NCBI GenBank assembly: GCA_036365145.1
Contig: JAEOAD010000024.1
Coordinates: forward strand, 16,258,501 to 16,322,500
Source of the DNA: Orientallactaga sibirica
Taxonomy: Eukaryota > Chordata > Mammalia > Rodentia > Dipodidae
DNA length: 64,000 nucleotides
Direction of reading: 5' to 3'
Every line of letters begins with the position of its first letter. The first letter of the stretch is position 1. The position numbers and the translations under genes are program-made. The notes under the pieces were generated by a model. That model searched no databases, was not told the DNA's origin, and saw nothing but the letters and a program-made list of their open reading frames with translations. Below are positions 1 to 11,090 of the stretch, piece after piece.

Positions 1-804
1 TTCTGGTAGGAAATGAGCAGTATTTCTGGGGGACGTGGGAGAAAATTGTGATAACATCTTGTTAGGCCCACACATGCTCACATAGGTCTGGCATGCTATA
101 TGTCCCAGGTTTCAAACTATTGAAGTTCCTTACGTTGGTCCCATGAGGAAATGTTTCCAAGTTTCTGCATTCTATGCGGTTGGTAATATTAAAACTGCCA
201 TTCTATTCTTGGGATTCAGAGATCAGCAGAGGCCAACTTTTCTCTGTTGCCCTTGCCAACCGAAGAGCACATGATACTCTAAAAGCAACACACATATTTA
301 ACACCCAGAACAGCCCCATTTTTCCACCTTGTCATACAGCAGTGGTGATTAAGGATCCTTTAATCGGCATTAGAGTAATTCCTCCGGTGAAGACTGGAGG
401 AATGTAAAGATAAGAGTGTCCTCAGCAGCTCCCGCGGAATATTTTGTGAACTGAAATCACCTCACCCAGACCTCACAGCCGTCTCAGAACTTAGAGGAGA
501 AGAATAAAGCTCACGAGGTCAAGACAGTCACTTCCTGCTTATCAGGATTAGCTACCACTACCCAAGAACTTGACTTTGAAGTGCTTGAGATCCAGCCAGA
601 GAGGAAAATTCTCGAAAAGATTATAGAAAGGGAAAGGGTTTTCACTGTGACCTGGTTAAAACCTGGAGGCAGAGTCAAAGGCAGACAAGAGGGTGGAGAA
701 AATGCTGACATTACAATGAATCCTTGGAAGGAAACAAGAGGCCAGGTACCCCAAAATAGTTTCAATAAGACAGAATACATCAACAACTTTATTTGTCGAT
801 TTGA
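1..804. other. Single-copy sequence, no gene seen
   Basis: No repeat family recognised. Short open frames on both strands (about 60-90 codons) overlap each other and none resembles a protein I know. AT content is ordinary for rodent intergenic or intronic DNA. Confidence 0.5.
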
Positions 805-814
805 TTCAATTTTA

Positions 815-1025
815 TTTTATTTATTTTTTATTGATTGATTGATTTGACAAAAAAAGAGAAGGAAAGAGAGAATGGGTGCATCAGGGCCTCCAGCCACTGC
901 AAATGAACTCCAGATGTGAGCACCCCATGTACATCTGGCTAACGTGGGTCCTGAGGAATCGAACTTGGGTGCTTTGGCTTTGTAGGCAAAATGCCTTAAC
1001 CACTGAGCCATCCCTCCAGCCCTGG
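815..1025 (-). mobile_element. B2-superfamily SINE, type A
   Basis: Reads as a reverse complement: an AT-rich tail and GA-rich stretch on the left, then the body, ending in GCCATCCCTCCAGCCC, which is the complement of the SINE start. It is flanked by a perfect 10-bp TSD, TTCAATTTTA, at 805-814 and 1026-1035. The B-box region is recognisable but diverged. Confidence 0.9.
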
Positions 1026-1035
1026 TTCAATTTTA

Positions 1036-2340
1036 AACAACTACATCTCTGAACCAAACGATATTCTTCCACTCCTCCAAAAATCATGTTGAAAAGAAAA
1101 TTCCTTCTCCGAACCATCACTGTACATCCAATTATAGCCTACACTACTTAGTGCTGTGATCATAGCCTCTTTAAGGAGATGAAGATTTGTTTTTGCTCAG
1201 TAGGGGAGGGACAACAAGGTCTCTTTTTTTTTTCAAGAAAAGATAGATTTCGAGATGAATGTGACTTGCAATAAAATCCACGTTAACTCTGCTGGAAATG
1301 GGACCCTGTGACCTCTGGCTTCCAGCCTCCACCACCACACCCACCAGCCTCCATTTCATGTTTCACCCTGGCAGGTCCCCAAGATGCCAAGCTACAGAAC
1401 TCCCTCCCATTAGCTGCAGGAATCCAGAATATCCATGGCAACCGGTCTCTAACCCCAGGGAGAAGGCAGCAGAATTGAAAGGCTCCATTCTGCTTCTACC
1501 TCCACAGCTCAGTGAATTGACAGCTTGGTGGTTCCCTTAGTTCCATTAGATTAGAATGCACTTTTCCCTCTTTCTTTGTATCATCTTTGTATCCAAAGAG
1601 GGAACTCTCAGCCACAGTTGGGGAATGTTTAGAAAATGAATATTTCCACTCATTGCCATCCATCCATATGGCCAGTTCTTAAGCATCCCTTAGTTTGCAG
1701 GTTTGTTCTAAAGAAAATAAAACACACACAGCCCTGCTATTGGTCCTTCTGTCTTTTATCTTCTGTCTTCCATATATGTAGATATAGAATATAGATATAT
1801 ATAATCTTTGGTGTGCATGTTGTGCAAATTATTAGTGGACATCTGATTTTGAGCAATACAAGTCACTTGTGTGACATGATTTTATAAAACCTGACAGAGA
1901 GATAACAAAATGCATACAATTTTATCATGAAATTAAGTTGTAACTGCAAATAACTATAATCATGTTTAAGTCATTGTAGCACGGATATTTAGACAGGATA
2001 ACAGATTGCACAGGGCTCTTGCTGTTTGCCAATGGAGCCTGAATAACTAATTTGCACTCCATGCCCTGTGGAATGGCAGCTGAGTCCCCAGTGGATATGG
2101 GGGAAACTAGACAGAAGCAGACCATTTGGTCTGCAGAATCAAAAATGAGCCAGAGATGTTATGCACAGCACACAGTCTACAGTCATATGTTGCCGCCTCC
2201 ATTGTTGCCTGACTCATAGAACTACAAAAGGAGGTCAAGCTGTCTGTCAGCACTTCTTAACCCTTTGGGATAGAGCAGACATTCGGGGATGCTAACAATA
2301 GCTATAAGTTCTCCTCCCAAGGGAATGTAGACATAGGGGA
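1036..2340. other. Single-copy sequence, no gene seen
   Basis: About 1.3 kb without a recognised repeat, apart from a short T-run near 1228 and an AT-rich patch near 1775-1805. The open frame at 1298-1540 (80 codons) is proline- and serine-rich, with no recognisable domain and no supporting splice context. Confidence 0.45.
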
Positions 2341-2344
2341 AATG

Positions 2345-2475
2345 GAGCTTGCTGTGGTGGCATATGCCTGTAATCCCAGCCATCAGCAAGCTGAGACAGA
2401 AGGACCTTGAGTTTGAGACTAGTCTGGGCTACATAGTGAGTTCCAGACTAGCCTGTAATAAATTGAAAGATCCTA
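2345..2475 (+). mobile_element. B1-like SINE, diverged
   Basis: Contains the B1 landmarks GGTGGCATATGCCTGTAATC and CTGGGCTACATAGTGAGTTC in the right order. It lacks the usual end and runs into a purine-rich tract that probably grew from its A-rich tail. Strongly diverged, so an older copy than most others here. Confidence 0.75.
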
Positions 2476-2652
2476 AAAAGAGAAGGGAGGAGAAAGAGAG
2501 AGAAAAAAAAGAAGGAGGAGAAAGGGAAGAGAAGAGGGAGAGAAGAATGGAAGAAAGGAGGGAGGAAGGAAGGAAGCGAGGGAGAAAGAAAGGGAGGGAA
2601 AGAGGGAGGGTGGGCGAGAAGGAAGGAAGAAGGGAGGGAGGAAACGACTTCT
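2476..2652 (+). repeat. Purine-rich (GA) tract
   Basis: About 177 bases almost wholly A and G on the plus strand, built from irregular GGAG, GAAAG and GGAA words. It directly follows the 3' end of a B1-like SINE. Confidence 0.9.
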
Positions 2653-4988
2653 ACCATAAGAAGTAACTCCCTAAAATGGTCACCAGAGGAGTCCCAGTAT
2701 CTGGGATTATGGGACATTCCAGAACTTCCAAAAAAGAAGAATGGACAGAGATGGTTTTAAGATTAGTAATTTCCAGCTTCTCAGCTTCCTTAGATACTGT
2801 TCTTAAGATTCTTCTATGAAGAGTATCGTGCCTCCTATTTCAGAACCTCTGCTCCCTTGTTCTACAAGGGAGGTAAATCTCTCCCCTGTCCCGATTTCAG
2901 CTTTATTTCATTTGGGTTATGAGAAACCCCAAGATCCCAAACAAAAAAAGATTTTTTCATCAAAGTCTAAGGGTTAATTCTTAACAGTGTATTTTGTGTG
3001 ATTTAAAGGGGGGAGGGGAAGAAATTTCCAAGTGTACTGATATAAGAAGACAACCTTGAGTAAAAGGAATGTGAATAAAAGGTAAAGTATCATATCTTCT
3101 TGAACATTTATTGGGCCTGTTGTTAAAAAATGTTCATGATACTTATTAAAGCACAGTGAGGAAAGCTTTATTAAAGCCCATCACAGTAAGTATAGGAACC
3201 ATTGCAAAGGGGTCTTGAAGGAGAGGGAGAGAGATTAGGATTAACTCTGAGTATAGTGTGGACAGATAAGAATCTATAGCCAAAGTCCAGGGTGGGAGAC
3301 AACTGATGGACAATTATTAAGAGAACGCATCACAAGGAGATGCTGGCTAAATAGATCCAGCACAATGGCTGTAGATTTCACGGAAAATAATTTGTAATAA
3401 TTTGTAAAGTTTGTAGTAAATCTTAAGAGCCCCACTGCTTTCTCCTATGTTTGCTGTTAATTTCCACTGAATCCTAAGTAAACCTCAAAATTGAAAGAAG
3501 AGGAAGAGAAAACAGAAGAGAAGGGGGAAGTGTGAAAGAGAAGGGGAGGAGGGCAAGAGAAATGCAGGAGAAGGGAGAAAGCATTACAAGAGGAATAGGA
3601 AAACGGAGGGAGAGGTGTATGACCGTACCCACCCTAAACACACCTGGATCCTGTGCGATCTTGGAAGCCAAGGCCTGGTTAGAATTTGGATGGGAGGAGG
3701 GAAAACCTAATTTCTTTCTTTTAGATTTAAATCAACAAAATATTGTCCTATGTGTGGGGTACATGAACTGTGCTCTTCTATCTGGTGTCACTGACAGCTC
3801 AAGGAGAGGTAACTTGCTGCTTGTCCTACTTTTGTCATGACAAATGTCACCTTAACTCTTGTTACAGATGCTGTAGTACCAAGCACCCAATGGGAGGTTT
3901 TTAATTGATGAGGAATAAGGTCAAACCTATATTTAATAGCTTAAACCAGAAACTTCTTTTATGACCATAAAGTTTGAGAATTATTTGAATTGAGGACATT
4001 AAACATTCCTATTTAATATGAATATTATTAATTTAAAATTTATGTCAAGATGTTACCATAAAGAACAGTTCATGCATTCCCTATGCGGCCCTGAGAACCG
4101 TTGGGAAATAAATCCCTGTGGACCTTGATCTTGCCATTGTGAATCACTAGGGTTAAGTCTACATTCTAGGTAGCGGACAAGGAGGGAGAGAGCACAGGGC
4201 GGGTGTGATCTTTTCGGGCTTTGTGCTAAAAACTGTGTTAAGAAGTTTTAATGCTAAGTGAAATTTGCAATTTTTGCCATCCATAAATGAAATAAAATAA
4301 ACAACAAAACGCTTTTTTTTTTTTTTCTGCAAAAGAACCCTGAATACAGAGAGCCGGAAAAAAAAGTGTTCCCGGGACCACCAGAAAGAGAACACTGACA
4401 GCCAGGGCATGAGCCATCCCATGTGGCTGATAGAGCAGGCAAACCAGAGTCAAAGGCAATGCCACTTTACAATCCAGGCCATGGAGACATGTCTAAAAAC
4501 ACACCGAAGAAGCCTCTTTCCTCTCTCGGAGAGCATCAAAGGCAGCTGGCTGATCATGAAAAACAAAGAAAGTTCTTCCCCTTCCCTGACAATCCCAAAC
4601 CAGCATGAGAAGAAGACTTAAGAGGAGGAGCTGGTGATGGGAGAGGAATAAACTGCACTGCATGCTTTCTTATAGAACCAAGAAAAACTGAGTCCCCCTG
4701 CCCCGCCCCAAACTTTCTCTAGAAAGTAAACGGATTTGGCTGGAGCAGTTGTAGGGAAAGAGTAAATCTACTTGTCATTTCTACCCTCCTGAATCAAATA
4801 GGTTCCATTATCCAGCTCTATGCCCACGGGTCCATCAACAGGGAAATGCTTATGCACACTCTGTCTATACACAGACAGTGTGATGAGAGAAGATGCTTCC
4901 ATGGAAGGGAAGCAATCTCATGAAAAGATTGAACTGGCTTAATATTTACTGGAAAAGACATTAGAAATACAAGATAAAGAAATAATTT
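2653..4988. other. Longest stretch without a recognised repeat
   Basis: About 2.3 kb in which I recognise no interspersed repeat. It includes a purine-rich patch at roughly 3490-3620 and a T-run at 4313-4326. The longest open frame (3532-3840, 102 codons) starts in the purine-rich patch and shows no domain. An unrecognised older repeat is possible. Confidence 0.45.
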
Positions 4989-5138
4989 AGCCGGGCATGG
5001 TGGCGCACACCTTTAATCCCAGCACTCGGGAGGCAGAGGTAGCAGGATCTCCGAGAGTTCGAGGCCACCCTAAGCCAGGTCAGCCTGGACCACAGTGAGA
5101 CCCTACCTCGCAAAAACCAAACAAACAAAAAAAAAAAA
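4989..5138 (+). mobile_element. B1-like SINE
   Basis: Starts AGCCGGGCATGGTGGCGCAC and ends in a C-interrupted A tail. The middle lacks the usual segment between GCCACCCT and CAGGTCAGCCTGG, an internal deletion of roughly 20-30 bases. Confidence 0.92.
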
Positions 5139-5233
5139 AGAAGAAGAATTAATTTAATTGATTAGTTCAATTTTCCCATCAAGAGCAAAACCAGATGAAA
5201 TAAGGTTAAGCACAATTGCATCCCTTTTTAAAA

Positions 5234-5457
5234 AAAAAATACTTTTTTATTTATTTGCAAGCTGAGAGAGAGAGAAAGAGGAGAGACAGACAGAGAGAAA
5301 TGGGTATGGCAGGGCCTCCAGCCACTGCAAACAAACTCCAGACACATGCGCCTCTTTGCACATCTGGCTTCACATGGGTGCTGGGGAATCAAACCTCAGT
5401 CATTAGACTGTGCAGGCCTGTTCCTTAACCACCAAACCATCTCTACAATCCGGTGTT
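5234..5457 (-). mobile_element. B2-superfamily SINE, type A
   Basis: Reverse-complement copy with an A-rich and GA-rich left side. It is bounded by an 11-bp TSD, CCTTTTTAAAA, at 5223-5233 and 5458-5468. Several substitutions in the body (CAAACCATCTCTACAATCC at the start end) mark it as moderately old. Confidence 0.9.
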
Positions 5458-5729
5458 CCTTTTTAAAACATAAAGGCTACCCTTTGGACATCTAGGTCGT
5501 ATTTCAAGCTTTTTACAAATAAGAAGTGCATGATTAGAGAATCGGAAGTAGGCGACAACCATATGGGACAATAAGAGAAGGGGATGAATGTGAATTTTTA
5601 AAAAAATCATCAACATTTAAGGAGTCACCTTAGGAAAGAGTTCACAGGAATGGGGGGATCAAATGGCAGGAGAGAAGAAAGGGACTCGGAAAGTCATGGA
5701 TGCCAAGGAAAAATTGCCAAGATATAGAG

Positions 5730-6118
5730 TTCTATATTCATTTTTATTTATATTTCACTTATTTTTAATGGATAAATACAAAATTTCACATCTTATGGGG
5801 TAACTATGAGATTTGACACATGTATGCATTGCATAAAGTTTAAATCAAATTTAACATACATTTATCCACAAACATTTATTATTTGTTTTATGGTTAAAAC
5901 CTTTAAAATTCTTTTTTTCCAGGTTATTTAATACATACAGTATATTATCTACAGTCATCCTGTTGTACAATAGCATACCAGAATGTCTTGGTTCTACCTA
6001 AGTATAATTTAGTACTCACTGATATAACTTTCCCGCTCTGCCCTGCCTCCATACTCTTTCGAGGCTCTGGTAACCACAGTTCTAAGTCTCCACTATGAGA
6101 TCAACTTTTTTAGATTGA
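5730..6118 (+). mobile_element. Ancient L1M-type LINE fragment (3' region)
   Basis: The order of words matches the old mammalian L1 3' region as I remember it: a GTATGCATTGC-like segment, then ACAGTCATCCTGTTGTACAA, then CTGGTAACCACAGTTCTA and ATGAGATCAACTTTTTTAGA. It is heavily diverged and carries no coding frame. The subfamily cannot be assigned by eye. Confidence 0.65.
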
Positions 6119-6420
6119 CGAGAGCCCGGCACCAAATGATTGAAAAGTGCCCTCTGGCTTTAGCAATGGGAAAATAGTTGGTGACTTTGCCAAGACTAAT
6201 GTGATTAGAGTGATGAGGGCAAAAAACAAAGTCGAAAAGAATGGATTTTTGAAGAAGAAAAAGCTAATGCATATTTCCCTGGGTTCATTCCACAACACCA
6301 TAAAAAATAACCTGACAAGAGACACATGGAATATAGACAACTCTTTCAAAAGTCTGGCAATCAGAGGAATGGTGGGCTGCACTGAAATCTTTCTCTGCCC
6401 TGACTCCAGGAGAATTCTGG
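6119..6420 (+). mobile_element. Ancient mammalian repeat fragment, family not assigned
   Basis: Words such as GTTGGTGACTTTGCCAAGAC and ATATAGACAACTCTTTCAAA occur in this order in a widespread ancient repeat I recognise but cannot name. A second fragment that looks like an earlier part of the same repeat is at about 56980-57540. The open frames here are not supported as genes. Confidence 0.5.
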
Positions 6421-6841
6421 CAGCTCTCCCCTGAAGGAGACAGGGACATCCTCTTAATACTGCGTCTTGTCAACATGGCTTGCTTTGGGCAATTGAATAT
6501 GAGTGAAATAGAAGCTAGACACTGAAACAGGAAATGTAGATGAGGAGGATTTTGTTCCTGCATGGGAAATGTAAGGCAGGCTAAGAGCATACAAAGAAGC
6601 TTAGAAATATGGAGGGGATGGGATGATAAATGAAGCCAGAATGGAGGAAAGGCAGGCAGGGACTGCTCCCCCTGTCAAAACAAGTGAGAAGAACCAGCCT
6701 GTTAGGTGAAGGCCACCTCTCCAGTTTACAGGAATGAGAACAGGAAGGAGAGGTGTGAAGAAAGTTCAAGCAGAGAGTTGAGATGCAGCTAGTGTCTCTG
6801 TGAAGTGGGAAGTGAAGTAACTTGATAAGACTGAAGGGATA

Positions 6842-7311
6842 GGGCTGGAGAGATGGCTTAGCAGTTAAGGCGGTTGCCTGGAAAGCCAAAGGACACCTGT
6901 TCAATTCTCCAGGAACCACGTAAGCCAGATGCACAAGGTGGTGTATGCGTCTTCGTTTGCAGTAGCTGAAGGCCCTGGTACTCCCATTCTGTCTCTCTCT
7001 CTGACTGCCTCTGTCTCTCTCAAAAAAATAAATAAAATGTTTTTTAAAACATTTTAAATATATTTTTTGTTTAGTTTTTATTTATTTATTTGAGAGCAAC
7101 AGACAGAGAAAGAGGAAGATAGATAGAGATAGATAGGCACTCCAGGGCCTCCAGCCACTGCAAACGAACTCTAGATGTGTGCATCCCCTTGTGCATCTGA
7201 CTTACGGGGGTCCTGGAGAATCGAGCCTTGAACCAGGGTCCTTAGGCTTCACAGGCAAGTGCTTAACCACTAAGCCATCTCTCCAGGCCCCTAAAAATAT
7301 TTTAAAAATAA
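6842..7311 (+). mobile_element. Type A SINE carrying a second, inverted SINE in its tail
   Basis: A plus-strand type A SINE begins GGGCTGGAGAGATGGCTTAG at 6842. A perfect 15-bp TSD, AAGACTGAAGGGATA, at 6827-6841 and 7312-7326 encloses both it and the minus-strand SINE at about 7066-7292. The second element therefore landed inside the A-rich tail of the first. Confidence 0.92.
7066..7292 (-). mobile_element. B2-superfamily SINE, type A (nested)
   Basis: Complete reverse-complement copy inside the tail of the preceding SINE. The duplicated segment TCGAGCCTTGAACCAGGGTC shows a small local insertion relative to other copies. Confidence 0.92.
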
Positions 7312-7340
7312 AAGACTGAAGGGATATAAAGAGTAGGAGC

Positions 7341-7577
7341 TGGGCTGGCAAGATGGCTTAAGCGGTTAAGGTGCTTGCTTACAGAGCCTAAGGACCCAAG
7401 TTTGATTGCCCAATACCTACATAACTCAGATGCACATGGTGATACATGTATCTGGAGTTTGTTTTCAGTGGCTGCAGGCTCTGGTGCATCCATTCTTTCT
7501 GTCTGCCCCTTCCTCTCTCCCTCGCTCTCTCTCTCACTCTCTCTCTTTTTCAAATAAAAATATTTTTTAAAAAAAGA
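7341..7577 (+). mobile_element. B2-superfamily SINE, type A
   Basis: Starts GGGCTGGCAAGATGGCTTAA. The B-box-like segment is intact apart from changes near TTTGATTGCCC. The CT stretch is followed by CAAATAAAAATATTTTTTAA. Confidence 0.92.
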
Positions 7578-7581
7578 AAGA

Positions 7582-7812
7582 GGGCTGGAGAAATGGCTTA
7601 GCAGTTAAAGCACTTGCCTGTGAAGCCTAAGGATCCATGTTCAACTCTCCAGATCCCATGTTAGCCAGATGTACAAAGGTGAGGCAAGTGCAAGGTCTCA
7701 CATGCCCACTAGGTGGCAGAAGTGGCTAGATTTTTATTACAGTAGCTGAGGCCCTGGTGTGTGTCAATTCTATCTCTCTCTCCCTCTCTCTAAAAATAAA
7801 TTTAAAAACATA
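7582..7812 (+). mobile_element. B2-superfamily SINE, type C
   Basis: Carries the type C internal segment GGTGAGGCAAGTGCAAGGTC followed by CACATGCCCACTAGGTGGCA. That segment holds a CTCF-like motif, listed separately. A short AT-rich insertion (GATTTTTATTACAG) follows it. The tail is AAAATAAATTTAAA. Confidence 0.93.
7703..7721 (+). promoter_or_regulatory. CTCF-like motif inside a type C SINE
   Basis: TGCCCACTAGGTGGCAGAA matches 17 of 19 positions of the CTCF consensus YDRCCASYAGRKGGCRSYV, with an intact core CCACTAGGTGGCAG. The two mismatches are at the R and final Y positions. Occupancy cannot be judged from sequence. Confidence 0.6.
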
Positions 7813-7817
7813 GCAGG

Positions 7818-7992
7818 AGGGCTGGAAGAGATGGCTTAGCAGTTAAGGCACTTACCTTAAGCCAAAGACTCAATTGTCCAGCACCCACATAAAGCCAGAT
7901 GTACAATGGGGCGCATGTATCTGGAGGCCCTGTCATACCCATTCTCTCTGTCTCTTCTATCTCTCTTCTTGCAAATAAATAAAGGAAAAAAA
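7818..7992 (+). mobile_element. B2-superfamily SINE, type A, internally deleted
   Basis: Starts GGGCTGGAAGAGATGGCTTA. It lacks part of the 5' third and part of the segment before CTGGAGGCCCTG. It ends in AAATAAATAAAGG. Confidence 0.88.
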
Positions 7993-7994
7993 TT

Positions 7995-8359
7995 TAAATT
8001 TTTTTTGAATAGCAGGAGGGAAAAGGAAGTGGTATGGTTGAACATAGAAAACATTTTTTTTTAAAGGATTCTCCAAAGAATCAGAGAGAAGAAAACAAAT
8101 ACATATCAGGTAGCTATTTTTAACACCAAGTTGAGGCTGGAGTTCATAAAATCTTGTGATAATTATATTCAGGGTTGTGTGAGTTTCCTGTAGATGGACT
8201 CAGCACACTCACGGGAGTGGGGAAGGTAAGCCAGGGACCACCCCAGACACATACACAGGCACATGGGGTAGAAGATTAACTAGGGAGAGACTAAACATGT
8301 TGGCAAGGAAGTGCTAAATGCCAGTGCTAAATGGTCCTTCAGGTTTCATAGTGTATAGC
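7995..8359. other. Single-copy sequence, no gene seen
   Basis: Short stretch between the SINE cluster and a MIR-like fragment. Nothing recognised. Confidence 0.4.
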
Positions 8360-8490
8360 TTCTTCCATGTCTTTATAAATTGCAGCAACCATGGGGTTAA
8401 TCCTTCATAATTAAGTCATTGAAACTCAGAGATATTACCTAACTTGACAGATGTAACTCAACTAGCAATGGACATAGTTGGAATTAAAAA
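8360..8490 (-). mobile_element. MIR-like ancient SINE fragment
   Basis: Read in reverse complement it follows the MIR core and 3' part. The landmarks on the plus strand are GTTAATCCTTCATAATTAAG, CATTGAAACTCAGAG and CTCAACTAGCAATGG. Very diverged, so the call is tentative. Confidence 0.5.
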
Positions 8491-8500
8491 TCCATGCTGA

Positions 8501-9285
8501 ATCAACCTGACATGATGCTCACACAAATGTAATAGTGGCACACAGCCATGCTGGGTTACCAACTGCTCTTGATTTGGCTAAAGGATCCACTCAGTGGAAT
8601 AGAACCCATACCCGGAACTGGAAAACAAGTCAGAACCATATCCAAAAATGAGTTCACCCTCCAATATCAAGCTCCCACCAATAGTGGGATACAAGAGGGC
8701 CAACACCCATTAAATTCACTCTAAGGCAATAATGGCTATCCATGTACCTTGCACTGACCTCACTCTCCGTCGGAGAATTTGCTTCTCTTTTTCAGATGGA
8801 CGTAGAACCTGAGGAGAGAATCAGCCCATCGCACCTCACTAGGGCACCAGCTGAATAATAGAATAATTGGGGAAATGAGCAAGAGTGCTGCTTTCTCAGT
8901 GAACCTGGTATCAGCACAGGGGTGAAGGAGATAGACACAGAGAACACTCAGCTCCTACCAAAGCAGAGATCCAGAGACACAGAGACTCCCATGACCTCAT
9001 CACTGAAATAGACCTAAAATGAACCCAAGAAAGCTTAGGGAAATTTGCGGAAGAGGGGGCGGAAAGGTTGTTAGGGTCATAAGCTGGGTCATTATGCATA
9101 GAGACTTTGCCTCTCCCCCATAACTGATGGCTATTCCCACAATGCAAGACCCAAAATCCCCGAGGGGGGAGGGCAGGGAGAAGGCTAACGATGGTACCAT
9201 CATGGCTTTATGCACATTATATAGATAACTAATAAAATTTTTTTTAAAAAAGAAAGAAATGTTGTTTAGCAATTAAAAAAAAAAA
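8501..9285 (+). mobile_element. 5'-truncated L1, 3' UTR only, with TSD
   Basis: About 780 bases ending in an A-rich tail (TAATAAAATTTTTTTTAAAA...). The target-site duplication AAAAATCCATGCTGA is at 8486-8500 and 9281-9295. The segment around 9047-9065 (GCGGAAGAGGGGGCGGAAAG) matches what I recall of rodent L1 3' UTRs, and 8540-8620 resembles the L1 3' UTR fragment at 48280-48350. No reverse-transcriptase frame is present, so the copy is dead on arrival. Confidence 0.82.
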
Positions 9286-9295
9286 ATCCATGCTG

Positions 9296-9408
9296 AGCCA
9301 GGCATAATGGCACGTGTCTGAGGAAGCTGAGGGAGGAAGACTGTGAGTTGAGGACATCCAGGTCTACATATAAGACACTGTACCAAAAATTAAAACAATA
9401 AGAATTGG
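9296..9408 (+). mobile_element. B1-like SINE, internally deleted
   Basis: AGCCAGGCATAATGGCACGT is followed by a shortened middle and AGGTCTACATATAAGACACT. It lies immediately 3' of the L1 insertion and is strongly diverged. Confidence 0.65.
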
Positions 9409-9561
9409 AAAAAATAAATCAGCATTCACAATACTGTTCCCCCACTGTGTGTTCTTTTTACACCTATGTAAAACTGCTCAGTTGAAGGTTAAAATCACCT
9501 GTAATAGAAAATCCAAGTAACAGGTCCAGTTGCTAATGAAAACTCCAGTTTTCAGAAACGG

Positions 9562-9807
9562 TTTCTGGAGAGATGGCTTAGTAGTTAAGGTGCCTGCCTG
9601 CCAAGCCAAGAATGCCCTTTGGATCTCCAGGTCCCACATTTAGCCAGACGCAAAAATGATGCAAGCACACAATACCACACATGCCCACAGGAGCGTGCAA
9701 GCATCTGGAGTTCGTTCACAGTGGCTGAGAGGCTGCTGACATGCCCATTCTGTATCTCTCTGCCTCTTCCTCTCTGTCTCTGTCTCTCTCTCTCGCTGTC
9801 TCTCTCA

Positions 9808-9808
<1 letters not shown>
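9562..9808 (+). mobile_element. B2-superfamily SINE, type B
   Basis: Starts at TTTCTGGAGAGATGGCTTAG. The type B segment is present (GATGCAAGCACACAATACCA), but its CTCF-like core has decayed to CCCACAGGAGCGTGC. The tail has grown into an AAT microsatellite. Confidence 0.92.
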
Positions 9809-9851
<43 letters not shown>

Positions 9852-9864
9852 ATAATAATAATAG
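9809..9864 (+). repeat. (AAT)n microsatellite
   Basis: About 18 AAT units with one interruption (AATGAAT). It sits exactly where the A-rich tail of the preceding type B SINE should be, so the SINE tail is the likely seed. Confidence 0.97.
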
Positions 9865-9912
9865 GGTTTCTGATTTCTTCCTTGAGCTGAGCAAAGGAAG
9901 ACTCCAAGCCGT

Positions 9913-9950
<38 letters not shown>
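9913..9950 (+). repeat. (GT)n microsatellite
   Basis: About 18 GT units, uninterrupted. Alternating purine-pyrimidine of this length can take the Z form. Confidence 0.97.
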
Positions 9951-10285
9951 CTGTGATATGTGTAGTACATATATAATGTATGTGCCCATGTGGTGCCCCA
10001 TGTGCCCAGAAGGGTGTGCTCACCCACAGTGACCAGAGCTGAACATTGGGTGTCCCTCTCCATTGCTCTTCCACCCATTTTCCCTTGAGCTGGAGTCTCT
10101 TACTGATCCTGGAGCATGTCATTTTGTGGGAGGGGGTGCCTCTGCTCCCCTACAGGACTGAGGTTACAGATGGGTGTGGCTACACACAGGTAATTGTGTG
10201 GATCCTGGAAAGCAAACTGAACTGGTCTCTCAGGCCTCCTAAGGACCTCAAGCTTGAATAGGAAGTGCTTTTAACTGCAGAGACA

Positions 10286-10513
10286 TTTATTTTATTTTAT
10301 TTTATTTATTTTATTTTATTTATTTATTTACTTGAGAGAGACAGAGAGAGAGAGAGAGAGAATGGACGTGCCAGGGCCTGTAGCCACTGCAATCAAACTC
10401 CAGACTCATGGGACACCTTCTATATCTGGCTTACATGGGTGCCAGGGAATTGAACCTGGGTCCTTAGGCTTCTCAGGCAAGCACCTTGACTGCTAAACCA
10501 TCTCTCCACCCCT
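10286..10513 (-). mobile_element. B2-superfamily SINE, type A
   Basis: Reverse-complement copy with an ATTTT-rich left tail and a GA stretch. The start end reads CTAAACCATCTCTCCACCCC. The body differs at GACACCTTCTATATCTGG, where other copies have CACCTTGTGCATCTGG. Confidence 0.93.
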
Positions 10514-11090
10514 GCCATGTAGACTCGTAAATGAGAAGCCTAGTTGCATCCATTTCCTTCCCTTTTCTCCTTGCCAAAACAGAGAAGGTACAAGGAACTG
10601 AGCCTGGAGAAGACCACAGTACTGCCTGCTTCTCCTCAAACCTTTTAGGCTTTGATAGGGTCAAGCATCAGTGCCCGAAAGCCCCTGATAGCAGCACCTA
10701 GTGCTGCTGTTGTGTTGCATGGCCTCCAGGCACCTCCATGGCTCTGTATGGATGGTGCTCCCTGCAAGCACATAGCAAGGCAGAAGCCCTACTTCCTGTG
10801 GCATAATGTTGTCCTATTGCAAATGCTCCATCGTTGACAGGAGATAGATTTCTCAGATTGGGCAATTTAAAAATAACCTGACTCTCACCTACTGGAATCC
10901 CTGTGTCCTTTTCTCCTTTTGTTCTACAAATTCCCCTATTATAGCACTTTCCTAGTATAAATTACCCTACTCTATGTCTTTTCTTGATATCCATATAGTT
11001 ATAGACATATTTCCCTTAACTAAGCAAACCCAAAATGGGACTATGATGGCTGGTTGCCTTTCAATATTCACAATATTCAATCCTTACTTC
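10514..11090. other. Single-copy sequence, no gene seen
   Basis: No repeat recognised. A short open frame at 10652-10837 is cysteine- and alanine-rich without domain signals. Confidence 0.4.

Noticed and set aside
2448..2717. Ser/Pro/Phe-rich and Lys/Glu/Arg-rich frames near 2.5 kb
   Set aside because: Purine-tract artefacts on opposite strands.
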